Below are positions 32,779-43,427 of a stretch of 48,738 bases of DNA, piece by piece. Each line of letters opens with the position of its first letter. Positions within the stretch are counted from its first letter, which is position 1. The translations under genes were made by a program, and so were the position numbers. Under the pieces are notes generated by a model. It saw only the letters and a list, made by a program, of their open reading frames with translations. It ran no database searches and was not told the DNA's origin. Origin of the DNA: Acidobacteriaceae bacterium (GTDB lineage Bacteria > Acidobacteriota > Terriglobia > Terriglobales > Acidobacteriaceae); assembly GCA_003151335.1 (NCBI GenBank), contig PLXE01000014.1:1-48738 (forward strand), given 5' to 3'.

Positions 32779-33788
32779 ACGGGATTGCCCGAATGGCCGC
32801 CGAGGAACGGGCGCAGGTATTTGCGGAAACAGCGGATCGCAAGGCGTTGGCCGAAGCCATCATTGAAAAAGATTTTTGGGTTTGCTGGATATTGAAGCAA
32901 CTGTTCTCGATCGAGGCGCTCTCCGGGCGGCTCCTCTTCAAAGGCGGCACCTCTCTGTCGAAAATCTTTCACGCGATAAACCGGTTCTCCGAAGATATTG
33001 ATCTGGCCGTGGACTACGTCGCTCTCGGCTTTACAGGAGACCGGGACCCGCGCCGCGATGATATCTCAAGGACAAGGCGGGCTAACATCCTCGACGAAAT
33101 GATGGCCGAGTGTCAGCGCTATATCGGCGGCGACTTCCTGGATGCACTAAAGGCACGGTGCGAGGAGATCCTCGGCGCAGCCGAGGCGTGGAGCTTGGAC
33201 GTAAGCGGGCAGGACCCGAACGTGATCCGATTTCAGTATCCGACGGCGAGTAGCAATAGCCTTGCTTATGTTGTTCCTCAAGTTGTGCTTGAGCTGGGAA
33301 CCCACGCCGAATTTGTGCCGCATGACCGTTTCACGATCCGCTCGTTAGTCGCCGAGGAATTTCCGGAGCTGGTTCCCGATGGCGACGTTGGGGTGGTTGC
33401 GCTCCTCGCAAAGCGGACCTTCTGGGAGAAAGCCACCATCCTTCACGCGGAATATCACCGCCCGCCGGAAAAGCCGATCCCCGACAGATACTCGCGTCAC
33501 TATTATGACGTTGCCATGTTGGCTCAGGGGGCAATCCGGGCTGAGGCTCTTGCTGACATGGACCTCCTAGCTCAGGTTGTGAGGCACAAAGAGACCTTCT
33601 ATCCTTCGGCCTGGGCTCGCTATGACTTGGCGCACCCCGGAAGCTTTCACGTAGTGCCGCCGCAGCCACGCATAGCGGCATTGGAGAGGGACTACCGCAA
33701 TATGGGCGTGATGATCTTTGGCAACCCGCCAACGTTCGACACGATCATGGCAACACTGGCTGCGCTTGAACAGGAAATAAACAGATAA
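32775..33788 (+). CDS. abiEii: AbiEii/AbiGii-type nucleotidyltransferase toxin
   Basis: The protein is a DNA polymerase beta-type nucleotidyltransferase of the AbiEii family. The core motif [21 protein letters not shown] is present in segments (about 54-75), followed by DIDLAVD (about 75-81), which supplies the metal-binding aspartates. A later [16 protein letters not shown] (about 208-225) and RHYYDVAML block are typical. I list the TTG at 32775, which overlaps the antitoxin stop by 4 bp; the ATG at 32793 is an alternative. Members of this family transfer nucleotides to tRNA or other acceptors and arrest growth. The length (337 aa) is normal, so the toxin appears intact. Confidence 0.85.
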   Translation: MNGIARMAAEERAQVFAETADRKALAEAIIEKDFWVCWILKQLFSIEALSGRLLFKGGTSLSKIFHAINRFSEDIDLAVDYVALGFTGDRDPRRDDISRTRRANILDEMMAECQRYIGGDFLDALKARCEEILGAAEAWSLDVSGQDPNVIRFQYPTASSNSLAYVVPQVVLELGTHAEFVPHDRFTIRSLVAEEFPELVPDGDVGVVALLAKRTFWEKATILHAEYHRPPEKPIPDRYSRHYYDVAMLAQGAIRAEALADMDLLAQVVRHKETFYPSAWARYDLAHPGSFHVVPPQPRIAALERDYRNMGVMIFGNPPTFDTIMATLAALEQEINR

Positions 33789-33792
33789 CCAG

Positions 33793-35370
33793 ATGAACAA
33801 GAAAGACCTCACCGAACGCGACATCTGCTCCAAGTTCATTGGCCCCGCCGTGAGGCGCGCGGGATGGGATGGAATGATGCAGATCCGCGAGGAGGTCGCC
33901 TTCACCAAGGGACGGATCATTGTTCGCGGCAAGCTCGTATCTCGCGGCAAATCCAAACGTGCGGATTACATCCTCTATTACAAGCCGAATATTCCTATCG
34001 CGATTATCGAGGCCAAAGACAATAATCACAGAGTCGGCGACGGGATGCAGCAAGCTCTCGACTACGCCATGACGCTGAACATACCGTTTGTGTTCTCTTC
34101 GAACGGCGACGGGTTTGTCTTCCACGACCGCACCGGCATCAGCCCTGAGAAAGAGGCCAGCCTTACGCTGGACGAATTCCCGTCGCCTGCCGACCTGTGG
34201 GAAAAGTATCGTGCCTGGAAAGGACTGACACCCGACGAGGAACAGATCGTCCTGCAGGACTACTTCGACGACGCCAGCGGGAAAGCCCCGCGTTATTACC
34301 AATGCAACGCCGTCAACGCGGCGGTCGAAGCGATTGCCAAGGGTCAGAATCGTGTGCTTCTCGTTATGGCCACAGGCACCGGCAAGACTTACACCGCCTT
34401 TCAGATCATATGGCGATTGTGGAAGGCTGGGCGCAAGAAACGTATCCTCTTTCTGGCTGACCGCAACGTCCTCGTTGACCAGACGATGGTGAATGATTTC
34501 CGCCCTTTCGGGGCGGCGATGGCAAAGCTCAGCACGGGCGCGAAAACCATCGAGCGGGAAGACGGCTCTGAAGTCGCACTCCCGACGGCGCTCGACAGGA
34601 AACGCCGCATTGACACGGCTTACGAGGTTTACCTCGGTCTCTACCAGGCCATCACCGGGCCGGAGGAGCGGCAGAAACTCTTCCGGGAGTTTTCGCCGGG
34701 CTTCTTCGACCTCATCGTTATTGATGAGTGTCACCGTGGCAGCGCAGCTGAAGATTCCGCCTGGCGTGAGATTCTTGAGTACTTTTCCGCCGCTACCCAG
34801 ATCGGCCTGACCGCGACGCCGAAGGAAACTGAATACGTCTCGAACATTCACTATTTCGGCAAGCCGGTTTACTCCTATTCGCTCAAGCAGGGCAACCGTA
34901 AGGGACGCTATCCCACGGTCCAGTTCGACTTCCTCGGCTATACATTCCGGCCGAGGTTTACGGCATGGCCCAATGGGACATATGGCGTCTCGTTCCTGCC
35001 GGCGGCGTCCCAAGAGGCGCTAAAGGCGATGCGTCGGGAAGTCCGGCAATGGGGTCTCCAGAACCGGACCGACATGGCCCTTAATGATCTGGCACGGCTG
35101 GTCAATCCTTACCTCCGCGGTTGGATCAACTACTACAGTCACTTCTACAAATCGGCGATGCACAACAGTCTGCGCCGAGTTGACTTCCATCTGAGGAAGT
35201 GGGTACGCCGCAAGTTCAAGCGCTTCAAGCAAAAGCCCAAAAGCGCACGCGAGTGGCTCGCCCATGTCATTAGGACCAGCCCAGCGCTCTTCGCGCACTG
35301 GCCGCTTCTATATGCCGGACAGCCGGATACTGGGAGCCGGATGAGCCGAGAGGTTCACGTCCGGATCTGA
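33793..35370 (+). pseudogene. In-frame fusion of truncated HsdR with group II intron maturase C-terminus
   Basis: Residues 1 to about 366 are the start of a type I restriction enzyme R subunit (EcoEI-like): nuclease motif RADYIL with IIEAKD (about 53-75), helicase motif I MATGTGKT (about 192), motif [10 protein letters not shown] (about 313) and motif III GLTATP. After YSLKQG (about 362-367) the text changes abruptly to the C-terminal maturase/X domain of a class C group II intron protein: [30 protein letters not shown] and FAHWPLLY. The rest of HsdR, any hsdM/hsdS and the intron's 5' part and reverse-transcriptase domain are missing. The frame is unbroken, so a chimeric protein could be made, but restriction activity is not expected. 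Confidence 0.85.
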
Positions 35371-35408
35371 GAGAGCGCGGCGGTGAAACTCCGCCGCGCC
35401 ACTCTACC
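35334..35408 (+). ncRNA. Group II intron domains V and VI (3' end only)
   Basis: Domain V: GAGCCGGA (35334-35341) pairs with TCCGGATC (35360-35367) and contains the catalytic AGC; an inner GAGCC/GGTTC stem is capped by a GAGA tetraloop. Domain VI follows as GCGCGGCGG / CCGCCGCGC with a TGAAACT loop, ending ACTCTACCC as in bacterial class C introns. It overlaps the end of the maturase frame. No domains I-IV or 5' splice site are present, so the intron cannot splice. Confidence 0.75.
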
Positions 35409-35785
35409 CCTTAAAGTGGTGGGTATGGTTACTTTCGTAAGTAACCTCGGCTCTTTGTTACTGACTTTCTCTTCCAGGAGTAGCGAAAATAGCCTTGAGT
35501 TTCATCTTCGTCTAATACGAGGGAGGATCAGTTGAGGCCGCCAGCACCTTAAGTGTGGCTTGGATGGCCTGCAAGACTTTGTTGGTAGGCTCGTATTGCG
35601 CCATCGCAGTCCTCGGAACCGCCCTTTGTGGCGTGCGTCGCACGTCGACGCGGAAATGTGTGCCGCTCTCTCAAACCGAGAGAGCGGCCCCACAAGAAAG
35701 TACGCCCCAAGCTGTGTCCCGGCAGTTGTTCCAGGGTGGTTTCGAGTCCCACATCGGCGCCCACTGACCAGATCAGGAAAAGCTT
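35409..35785. other. Intergenic region between intron relic and signalling cluster
   Basis: No supported gene. It includes a GGTTACT-TTCGTA-AGTAACC hairpin shortly after the intron end (about 35428-35447) and a stronger hairpin at 35662-35688 (separate entry). The remainder probably holds the promoter of the histidine kinase gene. Confidence 0.4.
35662..35688. other. Perfect 11-bp stem-loop upstream of histidine kinase
   Basis: GCCGCTCTCTC and GAGAGAGCGGC are perfect inverted copies around an AAACC loop. It is 98 bp before the kinase start. No T-run follows on the plus strand (CCCACAAG), so a simple terminator is unlikely in that direction; a leader-RNA structure or a repeat element is possible. 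Confidence 0.45.
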
Positions 35786-38539
35786 ATGATACCTCAAGCC
35801 GACATCGGCATCCTGCGAAAGCTGGGTCACTTGGTCTCGCTTTGCAGTGTGCTCTCGGTGGTCTTTGGCTTATGGGTATTGGCCGGGTGGATGTTTCAGG
35901 CAGTGAAAGATGTTTTGCCTGGACTGGTCGCGGTACAGGCAAATGCTGCCATTTGTTTTGTCTTGATAGGGTTTAGTTTGTGGGCCGCGAGCAAGGAACA
36001 GCCGACGGTTGCTTCCGCCTGGAAGCCGGCCGCAAACATTGCAGCCGCCGCTGCCTGCGTGGTGGGCCTGCTTTCGCTGCTAGAGCACGTTTTCGGATGG
36101 GACCTTGGCATCGATCAGCTGCTGTTCACCGCTGCGCCGGAGGACCTTCTAGGAAGCGTACGACCGGGTCTAATGTCTCCCATTGCTGCTTTCGGGTTCC
36201 TTTGCCTTGGGCTGGCGCTACTGCTGCGGGACGCCAAAAGAAGTCTTGGCCGTTGGTCGGGACGCTTATTGCCTTGTGTGGTGGCGATTGCTTCCGTGTT
36301 CAGCCTCCTGGACTTCGTTCTGAATCCGACTACTACTCACACGCACATCTCTCCAATTATTTCTTCCGCTCTGTTTCTGCTTTCATTCGCGGTGATGTTT
36401 ACCCATCCCGAGTCGGGCTTGGGGGTACTAGTCGCGAGCGAAAACGTCGGCGGGACGTTGACGCGCCGGTTGTTCCCGGCCGTGATCGTCGTTCCTCTCG
36501 TGCTCGCCTGGCTGCACTGGAAGGGACGGGCTAGCGGCCTTTATTCGGATTGGGCCGGCTTGGCCCTCATGACCGTATGCACCATCCTACTGTTGGCAGG
36601 CCTCACGGTGTGGACAGGTTTCCTGGCGGAACGCCGCGACTGGGCGCGCCGCCAAAAGGACGAAATCATCGCCAGTTTGGCGTCCATCTTTCCCTCTTTC
36701 GACGACGCCATCATCGCGATAACCCTCGACGGTGTAGTCACGAGTTGGAACTCCGGGGCGGCGGCGATTTACGGCTACTCGGCGCAAGAAATGATTGGGA
36801 AATCCATTTCTATTACGATCCCGCCGGACCGTCGCGAAGAGCTTGCCGCGAACATGCAGAGAATCAAGGAGGGTCAGCATGTCCCACGGTTCGAAACGAC
36901 GCAGGTCCGAAAGGATGGGAAGATCATCGACATCGTTGCTTCCATCAGCCCGGTGAGGAACCGTGCGGGAAGGATCGTAGGAGCATCCACCAGTGCCCGC
37001 GATGTCTCGGAGCGGAAGCGACCCGAAAACGAACTGCGTTTGAGCCGCGAGCGACTCGCCCTGGCCCTGAAAGCGGGGCGGTCCGGTACGTTTGACTGGG
37101 ACATTCGCAACAATGTGAATATCTGGTCAACCGGAACCGAAGAGTTGTACGGACTTGCTCCGGGAACGTTCGGCGGCACTTATGAGGACTGGGAGTCGCT
37201 TATATTACGCAAAGATCTGGAACGTGCAAGAACCGCGATCCGAGAGTCCTTAAAAGCGGGTGAGTTTGCCTCGGAATGGCGGATTCGGCGGCGCGACAAC
37301 GGTGAGATCCGCTGGGTGAATGCCCGGGCGAAGGTGTTTTTCGATGATGCCGGACGGCCCACTCGCATGGTGGGTATCAAGGTGGACATCACCGAGCGCA
37401 AGCGTGACGAAGAGAAGTTAAGGAAAGCTTCCCACTATGCCCGCAGCCTGATCGAAGCCAGCCTGGACCCGCTGGTGACGATCAGTCGCGACGGCAAGAT
37501 CACCGACGTCAATGCGGCGACGGGAAAAGTCACCGGCGCTTCTCGCGAGCAACTGATTGGGAGCGACTTTTCGGATTACTTCACCGAGCCGGAAAAGGCC
37601 CAGCAGGTCTACCGGCGGGTGTTCGCCGAGGGCGTGGTGCACGACTACCCGCTGGCTATTCGCAGCACGACCGGCGTGGTTACAGACGTTCTGTACAACG
37701 CTTCGGTGTTCCGCAATGAAGTCGGCCAGGTGGAAGGCGTTTTCGCGGCAGCGCGCGATGTTACCGAGCGCAAGCAAGCAGAAAAAGAACTGGCAGAGCG
37801 AGCCGAGGAACTGGCCCGCTCCAATGCCGACCTGCAACAGTTCGCCTACGTGGCCTCGCATGACCTGCAGGAACCCTTGCGCATGGTGGCCAGCTACACC
37901 CAACTCTTGGGCAAGCGGTATCGCGGTAAACTCGACGCCGATGCGGATGATTTTATCGCCTTTGCGGTGGACGGTGCCCATCGCATGCAGGTGCTGATCA
38001 ACGATCTGCTCGCCTATTCCCGAGTGGGCACCCGCGGCAAGGAGGTCGCTTCTACCAGCAGCGAGAGCGTGCTCGAGGCCGTGCAGGTCAACTTAAAGGC
38101 CGCGATCGAAGAGGCGCACGCGGTCATCAGCCACGATCCTTTGCCCACGATCCCGGTCGACGCAACGCAGTTGAGCCAGGTTTTCCAGAACCTGATCGGA
38201 AATGCCCTGAAATTTCACGGCCCGGAACCGCCCCGCATTCACGTGTCGGTGCAACAGGAAGCCGGCGAGTGGCGCTTTTCCGTGCGCGATAATGGCATCG
38301 GAATCGAACCCCACGATGCCGATCGGATTTTTGTGATCTTTCAGCGCCTGCATGCCGGCCAGGAGTACCCGGGTACGGGCATCGGTCTGGCAATCACTAA
38401 GAAGATTGTGGAGCGGCATGGAGGCCGGATCTGGGTGGTGTCGGAGCCCGGAAAGGGGTCCACGTTTACGTTCACTATCCCAATGGCAGAGGTGAGTCAT
38501 GGTGGCTATCGGAGAGTACGTGCAAGTTCAGCCAGCTGA
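35786..38539 (+). CDS. Membrane PAS-domain sensor histidine kinase
   Basis: The 917-residue kinase begins with about eight hydrophobic helices (residues ~12-290, for example [11 protein letters not shown] and [18 protein letters not shown]), an integral membrane sensor. Three PAS domains follow at about 300-410, 420-540 and 550-665, each ending in a DxSER/DxTER-type motif (DVSERK, DITERK, DVTERK). The HisKA domain carries the phospho-accepting His in [12 protein letters not shown] (about 690), and the HATPase domain has N-box [10 protein letters not shown]1 RDNGIGIE and G2 GTGIGLAI. Its 3' end overlaps the next gene, a response regulator, by 41 bp, so the pair is almost certainly a cognate system. 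The signal is unknown. Confidence 0.92.
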   Translation: MIPQADIGILRKLGHLVSLCSVLSVVFGLWVLAGWMFQAVKDVLPGLVAVQANAAICFVLIGFSLWAASKEQPTVASAWKPAANIAAAAACVVGLLSLLEHVFGWDLGIDQLLFTAAPEDLLGSVRPGLMSPIAAFGFLCLGLALLLRDAKRSLGRWSGRLLPCVVAIASVFSLLDFVLNPTTTHTHISPIISSALFLLSFAVMFTHPESGLGVLVASENVGGTLTRRLFPAVIVVPLVLAWLHWKGRASGLYSDWAGLALMTVCTILLLAGLTVWTGFLAERRDWARRQKDEIIASLASIFPSFDDAIIAITLDGVVTSWNSGAAAIYGYSAQEMIGKSISITIPPDRREELAANMQRIKEGQHVPRFETTQVRKDGKIIDIVASISPVRNRAGRIVGASTSARDVSERKRPENELRLSRERLALALKAGRSGTFDWDIRNNVNIWSTGTEELYGLAPGTFGGTYEDWESLILRKDLERARTAIRESLKAGEFASEWRIRRRDNGEIRWVNARAKVFFDDAGRPTRMVGIKVDITERKRDEEKLRKASHYARSLIEASLDPLVTISRDGKITDVNAATGKVTGASREQLIGSDFSDYFTEPEKAQQVYRRVFAEGVVHDYPLAIRSTTGVVTDVLYNASVFRNEVGQVEGVFAAARDVTERKQAEKELAERAEELARSNADLQQFAYVASHDLQEPLRMVASYTQLLGKRYRGKLDADADDFIAFAVDGAHRMQVLINDLLAYSRVGTRGKEVASTSSESVLEAVQVNLKAAIEEAHAVISHDPLPTIPVDATQLSQVFQNLIGNALKFHGPEPPRIHVSVQQEAGEWRFSVRDNGIGIEPHDADRIFVIFQRLHAGQEYPGTGIGLAITKKIVERHGGRIWVVSEPGKGSTFTFTIPMAEVSHGGYRRVRASSAS

Positions 38540-38954
38540 AATTCTGGTGGTGGAAGACAACCCCGGAGACGTCAGGCTGATGCGGGAGGCGTTGCGGGAG
38601 TCGAAAATCATTAACCAGTTGCGCGCCGTTTCCGACGGGCAAGAGGCGCTGGCCTTTCTGCGCAAACAAGGCAGGTACGCCCATGTAACCCGGCCCGATC
38701 TGATTTTGCTGGATCTTAACCTACCGGGGAAGGATGGTCGCGAGGTCCTCTCGGAAATCAAAGCGGATCCGGATTTGCGACGAATCCCCGTGGTGATCGT
38801 CACCAGCTCCAAAGCGGAAGAGGACATCCTGAGATCCTACGACCATCACGCCAACTGCTATATCACTAAGCCGCTGGACTTGGAAAAATTTGTTGAGGTG
38901 GTACAGGCGATCCAGGATTTCTGGATCAGCATTGTAAAGCTTCCTCCCAAATAG
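38499..38954 (+). CDS. Rcp1-like single-domain response regulator
   Basis: A stand-alone receiver of 151 residues without output domain. It shows [14 protein letters not shown] (acidic pocket, about 15-28), [10 protein letters not shown] with the phosphorylated Asp (about 69), [11 protein letters not shown] and [10 protein letters not shown] with the conserved Lys. The NPGDVRL signature is typical of Rcp1-type partners of phytochrome-like PAS kinases. It overlaps the end of the upstream kinase gene and presumably relays phosphate to the downstream hybrid kinase or other outputs. Confidence 0.9.
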   Translation: MVAIGEYVQVQPAEILVVEDNPGDVRLMREALRESKIINQLRAVSDGQEALAFLRKQGRYAHVTRPDLILLDLNLPGKDGREVLSEIKADPDLRRIPVVIVTSSKAEEDILRSYDHHANCYITKPLDLEKFVEVVQAIQDFWISIVKLPPK

Positions 38955-38973
38955 GGCACAGAAGGGAGGGTTT

Positions 38974-41634
38974 ATGCCGACGCATGTTCTACTGATCGAA
39001 GACAATCCGGGCGATGCCCGGCTTATTGCGGAGATGCTGAAGGAAGCTGATGGCGATGGGTTCGCGCTAGAGTGCGCCGAACGCTTGTCGGTCGGTCTGG
39101 AGAAGCTGAGGTCGAACCCTGCCGATGTTGTGCTTCTGGATCTCTCTCTTCCCGACAGTCGCGGACTAGAGACCTTTGTCCGCTTTCAGTCGAAGTTCCC
39201 CCAGCTACCCGCGGTGATATTGACCGGCCTGGACGATGAGGAAACCGCAGTGCAGGCCGCCCACGCGGGAGCGCAAGACTACTTCGTAAAGGGGACAATC
39301 GCTGGGCCGGCTTTGGGGCGGTCGCTGAAGTATGCGATCGAACGGAAAAAGGCGCAAGAGACCATTCGACTGCAGGCTGCGGCGTTGCAGGCGGCTGCCA
39401 ACTCCATCGTGATTACCGACAGCAACGGCACGATCCTGTGGAGCAATCACGCATTTTCACAACTGACCGGGTACGCTCCGGAAGAAGCTCTGGGTAGCAA
39501 TCCCCGGCTCTTGAAGTCGGGTAAACACGACCGTGCGTTTTATAGCAATCTGTGGGCAACAATCACCTCCGGGCATACCTGGGACGGGGAGATCATCAAC
39601 CGGCGCAAAGATGGAACCGTTTACACCGAGGAGATGACGATTACGCCGGTGTACCTCGGCAATAGTGGGATCACCCATTATGTTGCCATCAAGCAGGACT
39701 GCACCTCGCGAAAGATTGCCGAAGATAGGTTGCGTCAAGCCGAGGAAAAGTATCGCTCTATTTTTGAAGACGCCGTCATTGGAATCTTCCAGATTACTCC
39801 CGAGGGCCGGTCCGTGAGCGTCAATCGCGCCTTGGCGCGGATGCATGGCTATGATTCTCCCGAACAGCTCCTGGCGGAGGTCTCAAACGTGGGCCGCCAG
39901 TTATTTGTCGATCCCAACGCGCTGCAAGAATTGGCACACGTACTGGAAAACGATCGAGCGGTGCACAGTGTCGAATTGGAGAGCTGTGGCAAAGATGGCA
40001 AAAAGAAGTGGGTGTCAATGAACATACGGGCGGTGAGCGACGCCGATGGCAAAGTGGTGCTCCACGAAGGCACGGTCGAGGACATTACGGCGCGCAAAGA
40101 GGCCGGGGCCATTCAAGAGGAATTGAGCAGGATCATTGCCACCGTTCCAGGAATTGTTTATTCCTTTCTCATGCGGCCAGACGGGTCCAGCGCGATACCA
40201 TTTGCCAGCTCCGCGTTGCGCGATATATTTGATGTCGCTCCCGACGCTGTCAGCCAGGATGCCACGCCGGTGTGGGCGGCGATTCATCCTGACGATCTCG
40301 GCCACGTTAACGCAACCATTGCCGATTCATTCCGCTCGTTGACCCCATGGCACGAAGAGTTCCGGGTAAACCACCCCAAAAGGGGGCTGGTTTGGGTCAA
40401 AGGCGATGCCTCGCCGGAACGCCAGCAGGATGGCAGCGTGTTGTGGCATGGATTTCTGATCGACAATACGGAGCGGAAGCATCTCGAATCTCAACTCCTC
40501 CAGGCGCAGAAAATGGAGGCCGTCGGTAGGTTAGCGGGCGGAGTCTCCCACGACTTCAACAACATCATGGGCATTGTGATCGGCTACAGCGACCTGATCG
40601 CGGAGACCCTGTCGCCCTCGGATCTGAACCTGCCCCGAATCATGAAGATCAAGGACGCCGCGCAGCGCGCCAGCGCGTTGATCCGTCAGTTGCTGGCCTT
40701 CAGCCGCCTGCAGGTGTTCGCCCCTACGCTGATGGACCTGAATGGGAGCATTACTCATCTTGCCGAAATGATGCCGCGTCTGCTCGGGGAGGACATTCGA
40801 CTAACTCTATCGCTGGATCCGAACCTATGGAGCGTGAAGGCTGATCCCTCGCAGATTGACCAAGTCCTACTGAACCTCTCAATCAATGCCCGCGATGCCA
40901 TGCCGCACGGAGGCAAGCTGGTGATTGAGACCCACAATATCGAACTTGACGAGTCTTGTTCAACCATGCATCCGGACGTGCCGCCCGGCTCCTTCGCGAT
41001 GATCTGCGTTTCCGATACCGGAACCGGAATTAGCTCGGAAGCGATGCCGCACATCTTCGAGCCATTTTTTACGACCAAGGAGATGGGCAACGGAACGGGT
41101 TTGGGCCTGTCCACGGTATACGGAATTGTCCGACAAAGCGGAGGTTTCATCTCGGTCGACACGAAGGTACCGGGCGGTACGACCTTCAAGATATACCTGC
41201 CTCGCCAGTGCGGGTTGGCGCCTGTGGCAACTCCCCAAAGCGAGAGCGCAAGGCCGAAGAATGCCGCGTCTAAGACGATTCTACTGGCAGAGGACGACGC
41301 TGCCTTGCGGGAGATTGTAAGCCTCCAGTTGGAAGACTTGGGCTATAACGTGGTAGCGGCCAGCAACGGTCGGGAAGCCCTCCGGATGGCCGAAAAACAA
41401 GAAGGGCCAATCGATCTGCTGCTTACCGACGTGGTGATGCCCGGCATGAGCGGCCGGCAGCTGGCCGATAGGCTGAAGCAGAAGATTCCGCTGCTGAAGG
41501 TGCTGTTTGTTTCTGGCTACAGCGGTGACTTGATCTCGCGCGAGGGCAGCCTGGAACCCGGAACTTACTTCGCCCACAAGCCCCTCACGAAAACGGCCCT
41601 GGATGAGAGATTGCGCAGTATCTTCAGGGTCTAA
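38974..41634 (+). CDS. Hybrid REC-PAS-HisKA-HATPase-REC kinase
   Basis: This soluble 886-residue phosphorelay protein has an N-terminal receiver (VLLIEDNPGDARLI; Asp in VVLLDLSLPDS, about 55). It is followed by PAS domains at about 135-250, 255-375 and 385-500, and a HisKA with His in GGVSHDFNNIMG (about 525). The HATPase has LNLSINARDAMP, SDTGTGIS and GTGLGLSTVYG. A C-terminal receiver follows (ILLAEDDAAL; Asp in LLLTDVVMPG, about 819; Lys in HKPLTK). The lack of membrane helices suggests that it receives input from the upstream kinase/regulator through its N-terminal REC. It starts 19 bp after the Rcp1-like gene with an AAGGGAGGG ribosome-binding site. Confidence 0.92.
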   Translation: MPTHVLLIEDNPGDARLIAEMLKEADGDGFALECAERLSVGLEKLRSNPADVVLLDLSLPDSRGLETFVRFQSKFPQLPAVILTGLDDEETAVQAAHAGAQDYFVKGTIAGPALGRSLKYAIERKKAQETIRLQAAALQAAANSIVITDSNGTILWSNHAFSQLTGYAPEEALGSNPRLLKSGKHDRAFYSNLWATITSGHTWDGEIINRRKDGTVYTEEMTITPVYLGNSGITHYVAIKQDCTSRKIAEDRLRQAEEKYRSIFEDAVIGIFQITPEGRSVSVNRALARMHGYDSPEQLLAEVSNVGRQLFVDPNALQELAHVLENDRAVHSVELESCGKDGKKKWVSMNIRAVSDADGKVVLHEGTVEDITARKEAGAIQEELSRIIATVPGIVYSFLMRPDGSSAIPFASSALRDIFDVAPDAVSQDATPVWAAIHPDDLGHVNATIADSFRSLTPWHEEFRVNHPKRGLVWVKGDASPERQQDGSVLWHGFLIDNTERKHLESQLLQAQKMEAVGRLAGGVSHDFNNIMGIVIGYSDLIAETLSPSDLNLPRIMKIKDAAQRASALIRQLLAFSRLQVFAPTLMDLNGSITHLAEMMPRLLGEDIRLTLSLDPNLWSVKADPSQIDQVLLNLSINARDAMPHGGKLVIETHNIELDESCSTMHPDVPPGSFAMICVSDTGTGISSEAMPHIFEPFFTTKEMGNGTGLGLSTVYGIVRQSGGFISVDTKVPGGTTFKIYLPRQCGLAPVATPQSESARPKNAASKTILLAEDDAALREIVSLQLEDLGYNVVAASNGREALRMAEKQEGPIDLLLTDVVMPGMSGRQLADRLKQKIPLLKVLFVSGYSGDLISREGSLEPGTYFAHKPLTKTALDERLRSIFRV

Positions 41635-41697
41635 CGAGAAAGCTGTCTTGCCCTTTTGCTGTTTGCCGAAACCGGAATCTCAGGAAGATCAGGAACC

Positions 41698-43110
41698 ATG
41701 AGTGAACTAGAACAAATCAAGAAACCTGAATCGCGCGAATCGAAAGTCACGGTGCTGGCGATCGACGATGAGGCCGGCTTCCTGGAGTTTGTCGGGGAAG
41801 CAATCTCTGATGAAAACGTGGACTTCCTTTCCACAACTGACCCGGAAGAAGCGCTAACCATCGTCCAGAGGTGGCATCCCCCGGTCATCCTGTTGGATTT
41901 GAATATGCCGAAGGCCGCAGGGATGGAGGTTCTAGGGCGCATTCTAGGAATCGATCCCAATGCGGATGTAGTTATGCTGACCGCAGACTACTCCACCGAA
42001 TCCGCGGTACGGGCAATTCAACAGGGAGCGTGCGATTACCTGGTGAAGCCAATCACGGTCGAGCGTTTGCGGGAACGTGTCCGCTTGTTACTCCAGGAAG
42101 CGCGGCGACGCGAGCACCGCACGCGGCTGGAGGAGGACGTCTACCACTCGCTCCAGTTTGAGAGCATGGTAGGACAAAGCCCGATCATGCAGGAAGTCTT
42201 CGTCGCCATACGCCGCATCGCGCCGCATTTTCGAACTGTGTTGATTGGCGGTGCGACAGGAACGGGCAAGGAGCTGGTCGCGCGCGCGCTGCACCGCCTG
42301 AGTCCAGTTGCGAGCAAGCCCTTGGTGGTTTGCAACTGTGCCGCTATTACGGAAACGCTCCTGGAGAGTGAGTTGTTCGGATCCGTCCGGGGAGCGTTCA
42401 CCGGAGCCAGTCAGGACCGCATTGGTTTGATCGAAGCTGCTCATGGCGGGGTGCTGTTTCTGGATGAAATCGGCGAGATGTCGCAGGCGATGCAGGCCAA
42501 GCTGCTGCGCGTGTTTCAGAACCAAGAGGTGCGGCAGGTCGGAGCCACGGCTTCTCGTAAGGTGGACGTCCGCGTGATCGCCTCAACCCACCGCGACCTT
42601 CGCAAGATGGTGTCGCAGGGACAATTTCGAGAGGATTTGTATTACCGGCTTTCCATGATCGAAATCAAGCTGCCGCCGCTTGCCGAGCGCAAAGAAGACC
42701 TGCGCCTGCTGGAGCAGGGCATTCTTCGCCGTTGTGCGACGGAATTGAAAAAACCGGTCGCGGCCCTCACGGGCCGGGCGCAGACGGTGCTGTCACGCCA
42801 TTCTTGGCCCGGAAATATTCGTGAACTCGAGAACGTTCTGGGGCGCGCGTGCATGATGACGGCGACGAACACCATAGACGTCCGCGATCTTCCCGACTCC
42901 GTGAAGACCGTAGTTGCTGGTGGGAGCAACGGGGACGATGTGCTGGCACCGTTGGCTGATGTACAGAAAAGGCACATTGAGCGCGTGCTGCAGAGCGTGG
43001 ATGGGAACAAGGCGCGCGCAGCCGAGATACTTCAAATAAGCCGCTCCAGTCTCTATCGAATCCTACAGGAGTCCAGCGACCCTTCCGGAAATGCCTTAGT
43101 GGGTTCGTAG
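41698..43110 (+). CDS. NtrC-family sigma-54-dependent response regulator
   Basis: A full-length bacterial enhancer-binding protein. The receiver (about 15-130) has VLAIDDEAGF, ILLDLNMPKA and LVKPITVE. The AAA+ domain has Walker A GGATGTGKE (about 184), the sigma-54 contact loop GAFTGA (about 231), LFLDEIGEM (Walker B) and the R-finger region. The C-terminal Fis-type HTH includes HIERVLQSVDGNKARAAEIL and SRSSLYRIL. I prefer ATG 41698 (TCAGGA upstream) to an in-frame upstream TTG. It is likely the transcriptional output of the kinase cluster; no nearby -24/-12 promoter was found by eye. Its last ~200 bp are repeated downstream. Confidence 0.93.
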   Translation: MSELEQIKKPESRESKVTVLAIDDEAGFLEFVGEAISDENVDFLSTTDPEEALTIVQRWHPPVILLDLNMPKAAGMEVLGRILGIDPNADVVMLTADYSTESAVRAIQQGACDYLVKPITVERLRERVRLLLQEARRREHRTRLEEDVYHSLQFESMVGQSPIMQEVFVAIRRIAPHFRTVLIGGATGTGKELVARALHRLSPVASKPLVVCNCAAITETLLESELFGSVRGAFTGASQDRIGLIEAAHGGVLFLDEIGEMSQAMQAKLLRVFQNQEVRQVGATASRKVDVRVIASTHRDLRKMVSQGQFREDLYYRLSMIEIKLPPLAERKEDLRLLEQGILRRCATELKKPVAALTGRAQTVLSRHSWPGNIRELENVLGRACMMTATNTIDVRDLPDSVKTVVAGGSNGDDVLAPLADVQKRHIERVLQSVDGNKARAAEILQISRSSLYRILQESSDPSGNALVGS

Positions 43111-43385
43111 CTTAAGCGCCGCACTGTTCCTCTTGGACGACCTTTCCAGAGATGACCCAAGGTTCATCTCTCTCTTTATCGTGCAATTCTAAATTTTGGA
43201 GCATTCGCCTGGAGACCAAACCTATGTTCCAATCCAACACAGTGTCGCGGAAAGGAACACTTTCCCTCATCGGGATCTCCCCCCGATTCCGACCGCGTGT
43301 TCTAACCTCTTGATAACAAATGACCTCATTTCGTTTCTTCCTGGGTCGTGTGGACATTCACATGCTGCTCTTGTATTGGAGTGAC
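42906..43385. repeat. Copy 1 of ~480-bp duplicated segment
   Basis: This contains the last ~200 bp of the sigma-54 regulator gene and the following intergenic/promoter region. It aligns in the same orientation with 43976-44460 (offset about 1,070 bp): shared blocks include ACCGTAGTTGCTGG, GTGCTGCAGAGCGTGGATGG and TCTAACCT. Identity is high in the former coding part and lower in the intergenic part. Confidence 0.75.
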
Positions 43386-43427
43386 AGAAGTGGGCGGACG
43401 CCTTCTTAATGAATGGAGCCTTCTCAA

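Noticed and set aside
34600-34900. 5' end of the group II intron
   Set aside because: HsdR coding sequence runs uninterrupted to the junction; no GUGYG-type 5' end or domain I sequence was seen.
33745-35013. Long open frame (422 codons) on the minus strand opposite the HsdR part
   Set aside because: It is antisense to a clearly recognisable gene, has no domain-like text and reflects GC-rich codon bias.
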